In this document: positions 1 to 11,100 of the stretch, in pieces | Layout: each line of letters begins with the position of its first letter | Numbering within the stretch: the first letter of the stretch is position 1 | NCBI GenBank assembly: GCA_943704495.1 | Contig: CALSCR010000903.1 | Coordinates: 5,002-26,485, forward strand | Source: Pigoraptor chileana | Lineage: Eukaryota > Opisthokonta > Filasterea | Direction: 5' to 3' | DNA length: 21,484 bases | The notes under the pieces: generated by a model | Seen by the model: the letters and a program-made list of their open reading frames with translations, nothing else | Database searches by the model: none | What the model was told of the DNA's origin: nothing | Program-made: the position numbers and the translations under genes

Positions 1-1
1 C

Positions 2-55
2 GACTTCGGTGGAGTGATTCCAGGCAGACAGCTACGCAAAGCATTTGTGAAATGA
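2..55 (+). CDS. Possible 3' end of a plus-strand gene (partial)
   Basis: The first bases read as an open frame of 17 codons ending in TGA at 53-55, with a protein-like tail (DFGGVIPGRQLRKAFVK). The frame is open back to the window edge, so it could be the last piece of a terminal exon of a gene convergent with the RhoGEF gene. An AATAAA hexamer on the plus strand at 480-485 would be a suitable poly(A) signal. Seventeen codons can easily be open by chance and I recognise no family, so this is only a candidate. Confidence 0.22.
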   Translation, partial: DFGGVIPGRQLRKAFVK

Positions 56-923
56 CACACGGGCAGGATTAGTGTACCCATTTGTGTACTAAGCAAGAAA
101 ACCCTTGGTGCCAAGCTAGCAGGTTCAATGCCCCACTCGGCATGCATTGATGTCTTTTGTCATATCGGTTGTGGTGTCCATGGACAGTCACTGACGCGCG
201 GGATATCAGCTTGGGACCACAGACAGATCAGCCATGACAGAAATTTAGGTGGTGCCTTGATGGACCGACTGCAGTCGAAAGAGATAAAACGAACTGAGCT
301 GATTACGGAAACACACAAGGAGAATTGGCGACAACAACAACAACAGGAACAACAACAACCGCAGCAACGACTACAGCATGCCCTTTTCAGTCGCAATTTT
401 GCAGATATTCAACTGCGAGCATAAATAGGAGCAACGACTAATAAGCATTCGGTAAACAATGTATTGGAAGCCCGAAAAAAATAAACGCAAAAAACGGCAC
501 ATTAGCGAAACCACATTACTAAAACTTGAAAAAAACGCAAGCCGAGACACTGCTGCAGTCGAAACGCAAAGAAAAGGGTGAAAACACACAGCAAACAAAC
601 TAAAGCACAAACACAGAGACAAAGATAGAGACAGAGCAAAAGCAAGCAAGAACAGCCAACTGAGCATTAAGATAGGCAATGCATCGAGCCCACAGACGTA
701 CACATGTCCCCATGTCCCACGTTTGTGGTGTGGACTGCGTGTACCAATAGGCAACGCGGGGAATATAAATGTAATGGCAACAGCAGCAGTTTGATGCACC
801 CCACCATACATACAGCAACACGACACGAACCGTGTGTAGACACTCAACAGCCCCGTCACGGTGGTACATACTGAAGTTACAGCGTCACACAACCACACAA
901 CCAAACAATCAACATAATTGGAA
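56..923. other. Intergenic / 3' untranslated region
   Basis: No coding exon is supported here. The sequence is A-rich on the plus strand, with a CAA/CAG-rich stretch at about 329-376. An AATAAA sits at 480-485 on the plus strand. The 3' UTR of the minus-strand RhoGEF gene must start at 923, but I saw no AATAAA or AATATA on the minus strand in this interval, so its cleavage site is not resolved. The open frames here have simple composition (poly-Q, or Cys/Leu/Ser) and lack homology-like motifs. Confidence 0.5.
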
Positions 924-1249
924 TCATACAAATGACTTGTCGGCAGGAAGCACGAGGCTCTTTGCCTTGATGTGCTTGCTTGCACGCGCGTCACGTGCCC
1001 TCGTCTTATCCGCGAGAAATTTGTTCTTGGCATCGTCGATCATCCCCTTCCATTTTGTGCGTTCAGATGTTGTGTTGAATTGCAACACGGGTCCACGGCC
1101 TTTGCTTCGGATTTGCAGCTGAATCTCACCGCTTTCCAGAGTGAATTCGAGTTCTTGGAGCCGGAGGTACTCGAGCTGCTTGAACTGGCCGTACTCGGGA
1201 CAGTGCTCCTTGGGTCGCTTGCGGTAGCGGGCTGTCACGTGCGTGCAGT

Positions 1250-1284
<35 letters not shown>

Positions 1285-3365
1285 GTGTGTGTGTGCGAGT
1301 GTAAGTGTGAGTGTGAGTGAGTGTGTGTGTGTGTAACAAGATTAATTGTGAGCGAAAAGGAAAGCCAATCACATAAAGTCCTGTGGAGTATCGAGAAACC
1401 GCAACTGAACATTTTCAATAGCACACAACACGCGAAAAGGGCTACATCAAACACAAAACGGAACAAGAAAACACAAAGGGATCCGTGGTGGCGAGAGGGA
1501 AAGAACGACGCAGAGGCAGAGACACACAGAATACAGATCAGCTCTTGCTGCACCGACAATATGGAGCCACCAGAAACGCGCACAACAAGAGGCAATACAC
1601 ACACGCACACACACATACCGACAAGGAGGGCGTCGTTGAGCAAGAACATGTGACCACGCTTGACATGGTTTGTTTCCGCAATGTATATTCCGACGTCGAC
1701 TTCCTTCACGAGGCGCGTCTTTTCGGAGCGCAGTTGCGGAGACGCACGCTTGATGTTTGCTGCCATATTCGACACGGCGACGCGGTTCTCCATATCTCCC
1801 TTGCGTTCGTTGACATACTCTGTCACACGACGCATCTTTTCGAGTGCGTGGCCAATGTAGTAGTGGTCGGGGTGGTCCAGACCAGTGTACTTGAGCATCT
1901 TTGTGTGAGACATTGCGGTGCAAGAAAAGAGAGAGAGAGGAGGGAAAGAGGAGAGAAATGAGCAACATGCAAGATAAGGATTCATTGTCAGTGATGCAAG
2001 TAGTTCAGGGACCCAACTAGAGGTGAAAAAGAGTATAATATGCAGCCATCGCCCCCTCTCCCCCGAAGTTGCACACCCACGTACACCCACCTCCCTTCAC
2101 ACAAGTACACTAGTACACCAAAGAAGAAAGAGAGATGTAGAATTCAAGGCAGAGTCTTAGGCACAGTGACCATGGCCTCCACAAAAAACAGAGAGAGAAA
2201 GAGAGAAAGACCAAGAAGCGAGCACCGACCTGTCCGAGCAGCAGCACATATCGCGGCAGTCGCTGGACGGGCGTCAGCAGGAACGCAGCGAGGTCGAGGT
2301 TGTTGCACGCGGGATTCTGCACGGTCTCCTTCAAAAAGAGACGAAAGGCGTCGTAGTGATCGAGTGCGCTGTTGATTGTTTGGATGGCCCCGGTGAAGTC
2401 ATTGCAGTACTGCGCGTACACCTGCATGTCGAACGTGCGTTGTGTGCGTGCGTATATATGTGTGTGTGTGTGTGTGAGAAACGGAAAGACTTACAGAGAC
2501 ACAACAGCACGGAAATATACCTTGGGGGGGGGGGGGGGTTTAGCCACACTAGACACATGGACCCAAAAGCACACACACCACACAACAGAGTTGAAGAATA
2601 ACATTATATATAAAAAAACACGCACAGAACAAGGGACAACCATTAATACTCGCCTTGAAAAAGTCCACATATTCAGAGGTGAAGATATCGCCGAGACACA
2701 CGTTCTTCCCCCAATTTTGCAGCCGCTCTTCGAGCCTCTCAAGCAGAATCATGTGGCACGTGTGGAGCATCGGGAGGTGAGTGGGGAACATGGCCTGGAC
2801 AACTGACTTTGGCATTATCCCCGACTCAAACAACGGATCCTGGAACAGATCGATCACTGTCTTCAGCCCGTGAATGTACGTGCGCTCAGTGTCCACAATT
2901 TCGCGTGCGACCTGACACGTGATTAAAGGAGGTGGGAGGGGGGTCAGTTGAGGGTGAGTGAGAGGTGCGTGGTTGCATGAACCGAGAGAATGTGGATGCG
3001 AGCAGCATTAAATGTGGATACACATACAGTACTCATTGACACACGCACTACATATAAATGCACACACTGCTGCACCCACGCACGCACATACACCACATGC
3101 AGACACACACATACACAATCAGAGGGCGGGGTTTTAGGGGGAGGCAAACACTACGGGTAAAGAGCGGGCGAACTTACATTTGTTCGCTTTTGAAAGCGCT
3201 GTTCTTCCTGCCGACGCGCCTCTGCAATTCGTTCAATTATAGACATACAATAAAACAGACAATAAATACACAGATTGGGATCGGAAAGGCAAAGATCCCG
3301 AGACAGTCACTGACTTCGATATTACACACATCTCTGTCACACATAACACAAGTCTCTCTCACATT

Positions 3366-3404
<39 letters not shown>

Positions 3405-4729
3405 CATATATATCACATTACATATACCACTCTCTCCCACAAAAACAGAGACGCAGAAAACAGCAGCAAAACCATGCGACCCAAATATACATCCACTAAA
3501 CAAAAGGTAAGACGAAGACGACGGCAGTGACGTACCATCTGACGTGTCGAGTGCGGGATCGTACGCGATGAGATAGTCCATATTGACGCGTCCTTGCTGG
3601 CCGTGGCCAGTCTCAGCAATCCACATTCCTTTCTTCTCACGTCGAATCACCATATACACATCGCCTGCGATACAAGACATACACACACACACATACATAC
3701 ATATATTAGACGATAGGGCTCACATTCCCAAACGAAGAAGAAAACCTCCCACACACACGTAAGCAGTGTTATTTTATAAAACGGACACAAAAAAATCCAT
3801 TAATGAGAGCACACAGACACATACACTATACACATTCTCACCAACACATGCACAAACACACCCAACCATTAACAACTTCAAAGCACAAAGACTTCTTCCA
3901 GTCCAGTTTCTACAGCAGCGAAACCCACCCTTCCTAAGAGGCAGCTCCGCAGAGTCCACCGGTTCAAAGTCGGCGACCGCCCTGTATGTGCGCAAGTTGT
4001 GTGCGAGTGCGCGCAACATTCCATTCTTGCGCTTGCGTATTTCTTGCTCCTCCATCATCTTTATCGCCTCAAATCTGTCAGACTGTTCTAGCAGGAGAGT
4101 TGGGGATGTGATCCCAGGTGCAGACACGCGACGCGGGTGCGGAATGTCGACAGTGAGCGAGGGCATTCCCTCTGACGTGCGCACAGAAAGCGATGCCGCA
4201 TGCATGCTCTTTCTCCGGAAATCGAGGGAGGGCGATGGCGATAGGCGGGGATGGTCGTACATGGAATGTGCGGCATTCGAGTTGTATTCGTCTCCCTGAG
4301 ATTGGCGTGTGATGTGGAGGACGCTATTATTAATGTGCTGCATGATGAGACAGGCACATAGCAACAAGCACAGTGACTGTGACAGGAAAATACACACCCA
4401 CGATTCCCTCACACGAATACACATAATGCCCACCAACCCATGCACACGCACATAGAGGCACATAGAAAACAAAGCAGACGAGATCATTCAAAATTAATGC
4501 AATATACACCGAATCGCACTAAATGAGCGCGCAGAGAAAGCCCACACACCGGAAGTAATATCATGGGACCACCGATCGCAGCGGTTGCGGGTGGAGTTAG
4601 ATTCATGTCGTCCTCAAGCTGTTCGAGATACAGATCGTCCTTGGAAAGGTCGGGACACGATCGCGCATATGAATGATATCGATACTGCAGTGTGCACGAT
4701 GGGCGCCAACACGATGCGCGTGGGAAGAG

Positions 4730-4770
<41 letters not shown>

Positions 4771-5840
4771 ACGAGAAAGAAGTCACTGGTAGTGTGAGCT
4801 TCTACATAATGCATAGTTTGTGTGGGTGCATGGACGTGCGTGCGAGCATGAGACATAAATTGACAGACACTACTCTCGGGTGTCCCATAAGAAGGAGATT
4901 TTGACAAATGAACGCCGTGCAAAAACGGAAACGCATACAAACAGAAAGCACAACACACACCAACACATTACAGCATATACACTAAGTATGAAAACATCAT
5001 CTACTAAACACTCACCGCAAATGCAGCAAGCTCGTCCTTTTCCTTCTGTGTCTTTCGTGCATCTCTTTCGATCTGCTCAATCTGCCGATTCCTGAACTCG
5101 TCCACAAGACTATCTCGTGACGTCCCCAGCGACTCGCCACCCTCAGCCATCAGCAGCGGCACATCCCCAACCATCCGCGCCAGACGATCTCTCTGCTTCT
5201 CGTGGTCCGGTGGAAGGCGGGACGTACTTTTCGACTTGGCCAACTTTGGCGAAGACGGTGTCGATTTCCCCGACCGCCTCACCTCTGCTTCCCGATATGA
5301 GACAATCGCCGACGCATCAGACCCAAACAGGAAACCAGCAGCACTAATCTGCCTGGATTGAAGAGACGGCGATGGCGGCGGTTCTAGTGCCGCCGTAATT
5401 CGTTTCAGGTGCTTCAACATGGGCAGAGGCGGTTCCGCAGCCTCGGCGATACCCGCGAGTGCAGCCGCAGTATTGCCTCCGCCCGATGTTATGCTGTCAT
5501 GCGAATCAGACGTAAGATTTGACAACATTCTCCGCGACAACAGAGACTGCTGACTGATAAGGGGCGGCTTCCATTCCGGCGGCCTTTTCACTACCGTTGG
5601 CGGGAAAAGTGTGTCATGTGTTGGCACGTTTCCGAGGACGCGATTAACAAGCGCATCTGCAACTCGGCCACCGTTCACCTGCAGATGGCGAGTGCGATTG
5701 AGACGCTCGGGATCCGTGCTGAAATTACGCTTCAATCCGTCAAAGCCGATGATTCTGCGCTTGCGGATGGGGATATCCGGAGGAGGGATGAGCCCACTGT
5801 GCGACGACGCCGTCCCATTTGGCGTCTGCGGCGTCGCCAT
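924..5840 (-). CDS. SH3-DH-PH Rho guanine nucleotide exchange factor
   Basis: Nine exons join in phase: 5840-5016, 4684-4550, 4337-3929, 3664-3536, 3221-3178, 2911-2654, 2421-2230, 1898-1619 and 1231-924 (stop TGA), giving 859 aa. The ATG at 5840 is the first after an in-frame TGA. Residues 1-435 are mostly disordered (Ser/Pro-rich), with charged helical stretches near 250-275 and 404-430. An SH3 follows (about 437-493, W471), then a DH domain (about 515-695) with the CR1 motif REIVDTERTY and the CR3 motif PVQRLPRYVLLL, then a PH domain (about 715-838) ending in the helix with TKWKGMIDDAK. DH-PH units catalyse GDP/GTP exchange on Rho-family GTPases, and PH domains usually contact membrane lipid. 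The order SH3-DH-PH is seen in ASEF, collybistin and PIX proteins, but nothing here assigns it to one of these. Intron 6 uses a GC donor. The N-terminal start and exon 2 are the least certain parts. Confidence 0.88.
1250..1334. repeat. (GT)n microsatellite, imperfect
   Basis: The repeat lies at the 3' end of the last RhoGEF intron (1618-1232). It is CA-rich on the transcribed strand, while the 5' end of the same intron (about 1618-1594) is GT-rich on that strand. Confidence 0.9.
2422..2653 (-). other. GC-AG intron in the DH domain
   Basis: The donor is AAG followed by GCGAGT on the minus strand. Ending the exon at 2654 and starting the next at 2421 keeps phase 0 and reads FFK/VYAQY across the junction, as expected inside a DH helix. 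The nearby GT (GTATTA, four bases further on) would shift the frame, and no nearby acceptor rescues it. Confidence 0.75.
2524..2538. repeat. Poly-G run of 15
   Basis: Fifteen uninterrupted G lie within RhoGEF intron 6, a C run on the transcribed strand. It is a likely site of length variation or sequencing error. Confidence 0.9.
3367..3413. repeat. (CA)n(TA)n compound microsatellite
   Basis: An (AC) run passes directly into an (AT) run in RhoGEF intron 4. Confidence 0.9.
4733..4770. repeat. (GA)n microsatellite
   Basis: The repeat lies in RhoGEF intron 1. On the transcribed strand it is (CT)n and forms part of the pyrimidine tract upstream of the exon 2 acceptor at 4685. Confidence 0.9.
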
Positions 5841-6397
5841 CGTCACAACGGATGTGTGCTGTCACCGCACAAAGGGAAAATGCCTTTTCAAAGAGGCACA
5901 CGTTTCAATGGTCAGCTAAGCGCCTTTTTGTGAGGTGGTTTCGTAGGGCGCTGGTGCCTTTCAAACTTCACGAGCTGTCAGCTGTTCGGGGCACCATTTT
6001 AAATCCTTTCTCCCCCACGAAAGGACGACGACACGATTAAAAAAACACACGACGTTGGAAGAGCCCAGCACAGCTCAGTGTGTGTATCACTGCAATTCCC
6101 ACTGTGTAAATATGAGTCTCGTGTGTCTAAACAGAGGGCGGTTTTGAATTCACAGATGAACTTGTGAATGTGCACTCAATCTTGAGAGTGAGACGGGAGA
6201 CTCCCCCTCAGTTTGTCGTGCGTGACAAGGTTGTGGTTTGATTGTGCATTCAAATATAACCGAGATATCGCATTTATTTCACGCCGAGTTCTCGCAAAGC
6301 CAATTGTCCAGACAAATAGGTGACCTGAACTCAACCTTTGATTGGTCAGTCAGCTCGGACAGTCACACTACTGTGTGTAGTTACAGTCGGCGGGGCA
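5841..6397. other. Intergenic: RhoGEF 5' region and 3' UTR of the small gene
   Basis: The interval holds the presumed promoter and 5' UTR of the RhoGEF gene, starting at 5841, and the 3' UTR of the minus-strand small gene. A minus-strand AATAAA lies at 6278-6273. I see no convincing TATA box and no coding exon. The plus-strand frames over 5611-6040 mostly shadow RhoGEF exon 1. Confidence 0.45.
6273..6278 (-). promoter_or_regulatory. AATAAA poly(A) signal for the 151-aa gene
   Basis: TTTATT on the plus strand reads AATAAA on the minus strand, about 120 nt beyond the stop codon at 6398. Its position supports the gene model that ends there. Confidence 0.5.
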
Positions 6398-7530
6398 TCA
6401 GTGGTAGGCAGTCCGATCATATGCTTTTCTTTCTGCTTCGTAGTACTGGCGAATGCGATCACCTCTGCAATGAATAGGCAGTGTCGGTGGTAAGGATACT
6501 GAGTCAGCCGGGTTCCTGCCGTGCATCGCATCATGTGCGATCGAGTCAGCAGTGTTGGCTGGTCAGCAGTCGGCACTGACGGAGCCGGCAAGGGCGCACG
6601 GCCGACTACCCTCACGGCCGGACACGACATCAAAAGTGAGAATGACACAACCTGTTGGTCCGCAGATCCACTAAGACTCATCTGTAGTTGTAAACCGGGA
6701 AGTTCGAGACTGGCACGGCGGCGGCGGCCGATCAGAATGATCTACCTGACCGGTCCTCAGCAACAGCCGCACAACTCAAAGGGCACTCACTCTGCAGCGT
6801 CAATTCCCGCCGAATGCACGCTTTCTCCAGCGTGAAATCGCTCTTGGTCTTCATCATCTCCAAACACCTCCGTATCCCCGATAATATCTCCGCCCGCACG
6901 AATGGCCCCGCTGATGCCACGGGCGTGATGATCGACAGCACGAGCCTCCGCGTGCCCATCCACCTGTGCATTCTCAGTGCCGCCCTTTGTCAGGTGGCGG
7001 GGTGAAAACCATGCCCACAGAAGATGTCGCAGGACATGTGTGAGATTTAAGTTTGTATTGTCCAGATTTGACCCAACAGATATTGACTAACGACTGAGTG
7101 CTGAGATCAAAGCGATAAAAGCTTCCTCACCATTGCCAATGCTCCCCCTGAGATGCCGCTCGCAGTGGTAGTTGGCTGCGTCTGCGATTGTGCGCCCATC
7201 GCATGTTGATATCCGCCTCCTTCGATGCTGCCATCGTTTGCTTGGGACTGGTTGGCCATTCCTGCCGACATAGAATCACACAAATAACGGGCGCATTAGC
7301 TGTCGTGAGTCAATTTTGTTTGTTTGGGCCAGTCTATTATCAGTAGTCAGATCAGACCAGTAAAACTCAGACACGGCCTAATCGGATGGATGGATGCATC
7401 CACACTCCGTCCAAATGCAGTGTCTCACACCACATAACACTATACCTTTCGACATGCTCCTGTCTTCATCGCGCCGCTTATTAGTAAGCCTATCCATCCT
7501 CGAATCTTCAAGCTCAACAGCAAACTGCAT
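6398..7530 (-). CDS. Small unknown protein, four exons
   Basis: Four exons join in phase: 7530-7446, 7261-7131, 6963-6791 and 6464-6398 (stop TGA), giving 151 aa. All introns are GT-AG, and the last acceptor (TTCATTGCAG) has a good pyrimidine tract. The protein begins MQFAVELEDSRMDRLTNK and has a charged N-terminus, a Gln/Thr/Gly/Ser-rich middle (about 30-72), an acidic stretch (EVFGDDEDQERF, about 105-116) and a short charged C-terminal helix (GDRIRQYYEAERKAYDR). It has no signal peptide, membrane segment or domain that I recognise. Support comes from phase agreement at three introns, G-rich first codon positions in exon 3, and an AATAAA 120 nt downstream. Alternatives are a start at a later Met (MANQSQAN in exon 2) or a shorter protein ending at the in-frame TGA just after exon 3 (6787-6789) if intron 3 is retained. 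Confidence 0.5.
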
Positions 7531-8157
7531 GGGGATTTTTTGTAACGTTTTTTGTGTCAAGTACACCGAAATGTAATGGGATTCAGTCGTTTATAATAAT
7601 GCGTCGCAGTCCTCAGTTTCATGTCTCTCTGATGCCCGCGCAATACACGCACACATGCCACGCACACGGGCACGCACCGCGAGGATCCCCGGGAGACAAT
7701 ACGTAATCACACCTTTGAACGTTGAATTCCTCACATACCAACCTCACTTCCGGTCCAGCCTCAGTGAGACAGCCGGCGCCCGGGCGGCTGATATTCACGG
7801 GTCAATACGTCAGTGACGATTGGACACAACCAGGGGTACTAAGCTTACTACCCCCGAAAGCAACTCACTGTCTTGCTATTAAAGCAATCTCCAAAGACCG
7901 CCGTGATAAATTCGATTCAGCACCACGCTTTTGCAGGCGCACTTTATGTGTTAGTGTAATTTGATAATTGGATCAGAATGCGATTGACACGCGAATTCTT
8001 ACGTCTTAGGATAGCAATAGCGACACACACTCTAGTAATCTGACGCAAGTAAGTAACTCTGCTATATCCCGAGCACTAAAATTTGAATAGACTTCATATA
8101 TTCCGTCGTGGCGAGTTTGTCCGTTACCAGAAGGATGTACCACTCCCACGAGCCGTT
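7531..8157. other. Intergenic: 5' region of the small gene and 3' UTR of the SERGEF gene
   Basis: No coding exon is supported. On the minus strand a TATA-like ATTATAAACG lies near 7600-7591, about 60-70 nt upstream of the small gene's ATG. The opposite end holds the SERGEF 3' UTR with a minus-strand AATATA at 8102-8097. The plus-strand frame at 7722-7964 has no splice context or motif. Confidence 0.4.
8097..8102 (-). promoter_or_regulatory. AATATA poly(A)-like signal, SERGEF gene
   Basis: The minus strand reads AATATA about 56 nt beyond the TGA at 8158. AATATA is a known single-base variant of AATAAA. The VAV gene has the same hexamer at nearly the same distance from its stop. Confidence 0.35.
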
Positions 8158-11100
8158 TCAGGCGACGACAATGCAGTGACCCGCACCGCAACCAATAACC
8201 ATACCGTTGGCGATGCTTCTTCTGTGGGGCAGTAGCGGCGCAATAACGCCATCTCTGCTGGGCTCATGCTCAATACCACTGTTGATGTTAGTGCTACTGT
8301 CGGTGTTGTTGTCGTGCGTGTCTGGCGGTGATTCTGTGTGGTTGCCTGGGCGTGCATCATCTCCCGAGCTGCCCTCTCTTTGCATTGTGGGAAAGCCGCG
8401 CGCAAAAGGGAACACTGGAACACCCCTGTCGACTGTGGTACCATCGCCGCACATTCCATGGTCATTCCAGCCGAAAGTGATAATGCTGTTGCTTGCTGTG
8501 TGAGTGCGTGAACGATGGACACCACTAAAATTTAGACGGCATCTCCGAGACAAGCGGAAAGCCTGGCAAGGACAGATGAGCACACGAGCCTTTAAAGCAA
8601 GGCAGGTGTATGTATGTGTGTGTGTGTGAGTATGTGTGTGAGTGTATGATAGTGACTGTGTGTATGAGTGGGTTTGTGTGTGGAAAGGGTACAAAAATGA
8701 CGGCCACCGCCACAGCATTTGGGCAAGAGAGTGGCACCAACCTGTAACGGCGAGGTTGTGCTCAGAACCGCACGCGACCTGTGTTCGGTGTTTGAAGCGA
8801 TGAGATGAGCATGAGTACAAAGCGACCATTGCAATCCAACCTATTACAGAAATATCCACCTACAACACATGCAAACACACGCACAATTTCAAGCACGCAC
8901 GTACCACAGATATGCACGCGCACGCAAAGGCATGGATATGCCCAACAACAAACAGGCCCAACAACAAACACACAGACAATTCCAACAACAGCAGAAGCAA
9001 TATGCTTGTCGTCGATGATGCTAACCTGCTTTGCACCGGTTAAAAACTCAATTTCGCAGACTCCATTCCAATTTCTTCCAAACTGGCGTGCACTGACGAG
9101 CGCCGCGTCTCCGAGTTGTTCGAAGTCACATCGCCCCCAGCCAAATGCACTTCCATTAACTGCGCCGGAAGGAAGCAAATGCCACAACATACAACATGCG
9201 TGGTGTAAGTATACTTGTTAATGCTTATGAGGGTTGAGAAGAAGTTAGGGAGATGGGAGACAAGAACTTTGCACGCCGTTCGAATGCAGTCACCCGCAAT
9301 AAATGTAACCTGAGCACACACGCACACGCTCGCTCACAGACAAACACACACACATGCACACACACACCGCAGAGGGCAATGACATGCGTCCATCCGCACG
9401 AGACAGTTGCCACAGGAGCATCATGAGGAATCGGCACTCTGCAAGGAGGGACAACCACACACGACGCAGTTGATGCCCCCTCCTGCGACCAATATTTGTT
9501 TCGGCGCGCAGGAGAAAACGAAACAAGGGAGAAAAAAACACACAAATGAGCCACCTCCATATTATGCTGCTGAAATAAATTCGGGGCAGGATATGTGAAC
9601 GCCAAAATCGCACAAACATAAACAAACACAAACATAAGTGACAGTGTATTTGCATCTGTCTCACGCATCAGGATGGAAAATACCAACAACAGAGAGAGCC
9701 AAACGCTTGTGACTAAGTGTACATAGCTCGCACACAACTCCGCACACACACACACACATGCACATACACACGCACGCACCTTGAAAGGTGACGGTGGAAT
9801 GCCGCACTGGCCATGTGAGTTAGATCCAAACGCAAACACTCCGCCGTCAACAGTCACCGCAACGCAGTGGTACGATCCACACTCGATGCTGCTGATGCGT
9901 GCGTCGCCAGGAATGCACACTATGACGAGAAAAAGGGGGGTGTGTGTGTGCGTGTATGCATGCGAGCGGTGGAGAGTATGGTGTGCCGTCAATAAAGGAC
10001 GTGAACGCATATAATATGGTGCTGACATTTGAATAAAAGAACACACACAGAGAGCACATGAACTCACCTCCTAACAGCTGTACAATATACACCAGTGCTT
10101 ACTCACAACATACAATACAACTACTACACACACAACACAACTACTACACACACAATACATACTACTGCCTACACAACACAACTACTCACACACAACACAA
10201 CTATCACACACACACACACACAATACAACTAATTATTACGCACACAAGACATACTACTGCCTACACAACACTACCTCACACACTGCCCACAACTGCATTG
10301 CTCTCCAGCTCACCACGCAGTGGCACGTGAGACAGCCGCACTCCACCACTAGGATGTTGTCCCAGTTGTCCGCGGCGGTTGCACCCAAATGCAAACACAC
10401 TGCTTCGCCGGCCGTCTGCAGTTGCAACGACAGAGTGACGCAATCCGGCTGCAATGACGCCAATCGGAGACGGAAAGTTGTGCTGCGTTGTTCATGCGAG
10501 TATATCGTTTCAAAGAAAAACAAAAGTGTGCAACGATCCAATGAGAAGGTGTGTGCAAGCATATACTCGCACATAATCACGATCCCCGATCACAATATAC
10601 GTGATGCATACACACACACACACTCACACACACACACACACAACTTGGGAACATGGCTTACAGTGAGACATGGACACAATCAAGATGCACAAACAAAAAT
10701 GAAGCGCCAACAACGAGAGAGATACACACCGTAACCCTCACAGGAGTGTTCGACGCCAGCAGAGGCCCATCGTCACCACCCATTCCAAGTCCCAGCTGAC
10801 CGTACCGATTGCAGCCCATTGCAAACAGCGAAGGCATTCCACCGCACTCTGCGTCTCCAAGGAAGCAACAGTGAAAAAACACACACAGAGATGCAAGCAC
10901 TTGACACACTCATATGAACAGAAATACATACATACGCACATCTGCAGACAGATGACACAAATATTTACCTGCAATGAAGAGTGTGTGCGCCCAACCGCAA
11001 GCAACACGCGTGACTAGTATCGGCAGAGGACAGCTTGCGATTGCACTAGGTTTGATATCGGATCCAATCGCCCCACTATTGCCCACACGCTGTCCATGCG

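Noticed and set aside
128-424. Plus-strand 98-codon frame with a poly-Gln stretch
   Set aside because: It has no splice context or recognisable motif, and its length comes largely from a CAA/CAG simple repeat.
6814-7005. Plus-strand 63-codon frame and the minus-strand MHRWMGTRR frame over the same bases
   Set aside because: Both are probably shadows of exon 3 of the small gene. The frame chosen agrees in phase with three introns and has G-rich first codon positions.
8496-8525. Acceptor TTTTAG at about 8524 as the start of the last SERGEF exon
   Set aside because: It gives the wrong phase. The ACACAG acceptor at 8496 keeps phase and reads AVT-ASNSIITFGW through repeat 7.
9225-9327. Possible extra SERGEF exon (frame around FIAGDCIRTACKVL)
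   Set aside because: Joining exon 7 (ends 9368) directly to exon 8 (starts 9159) preserves phase and gives an unbroken RCC1 repeat (CGWTHVIALC-VNGSAFGWG). An extra exon would interrupt it.
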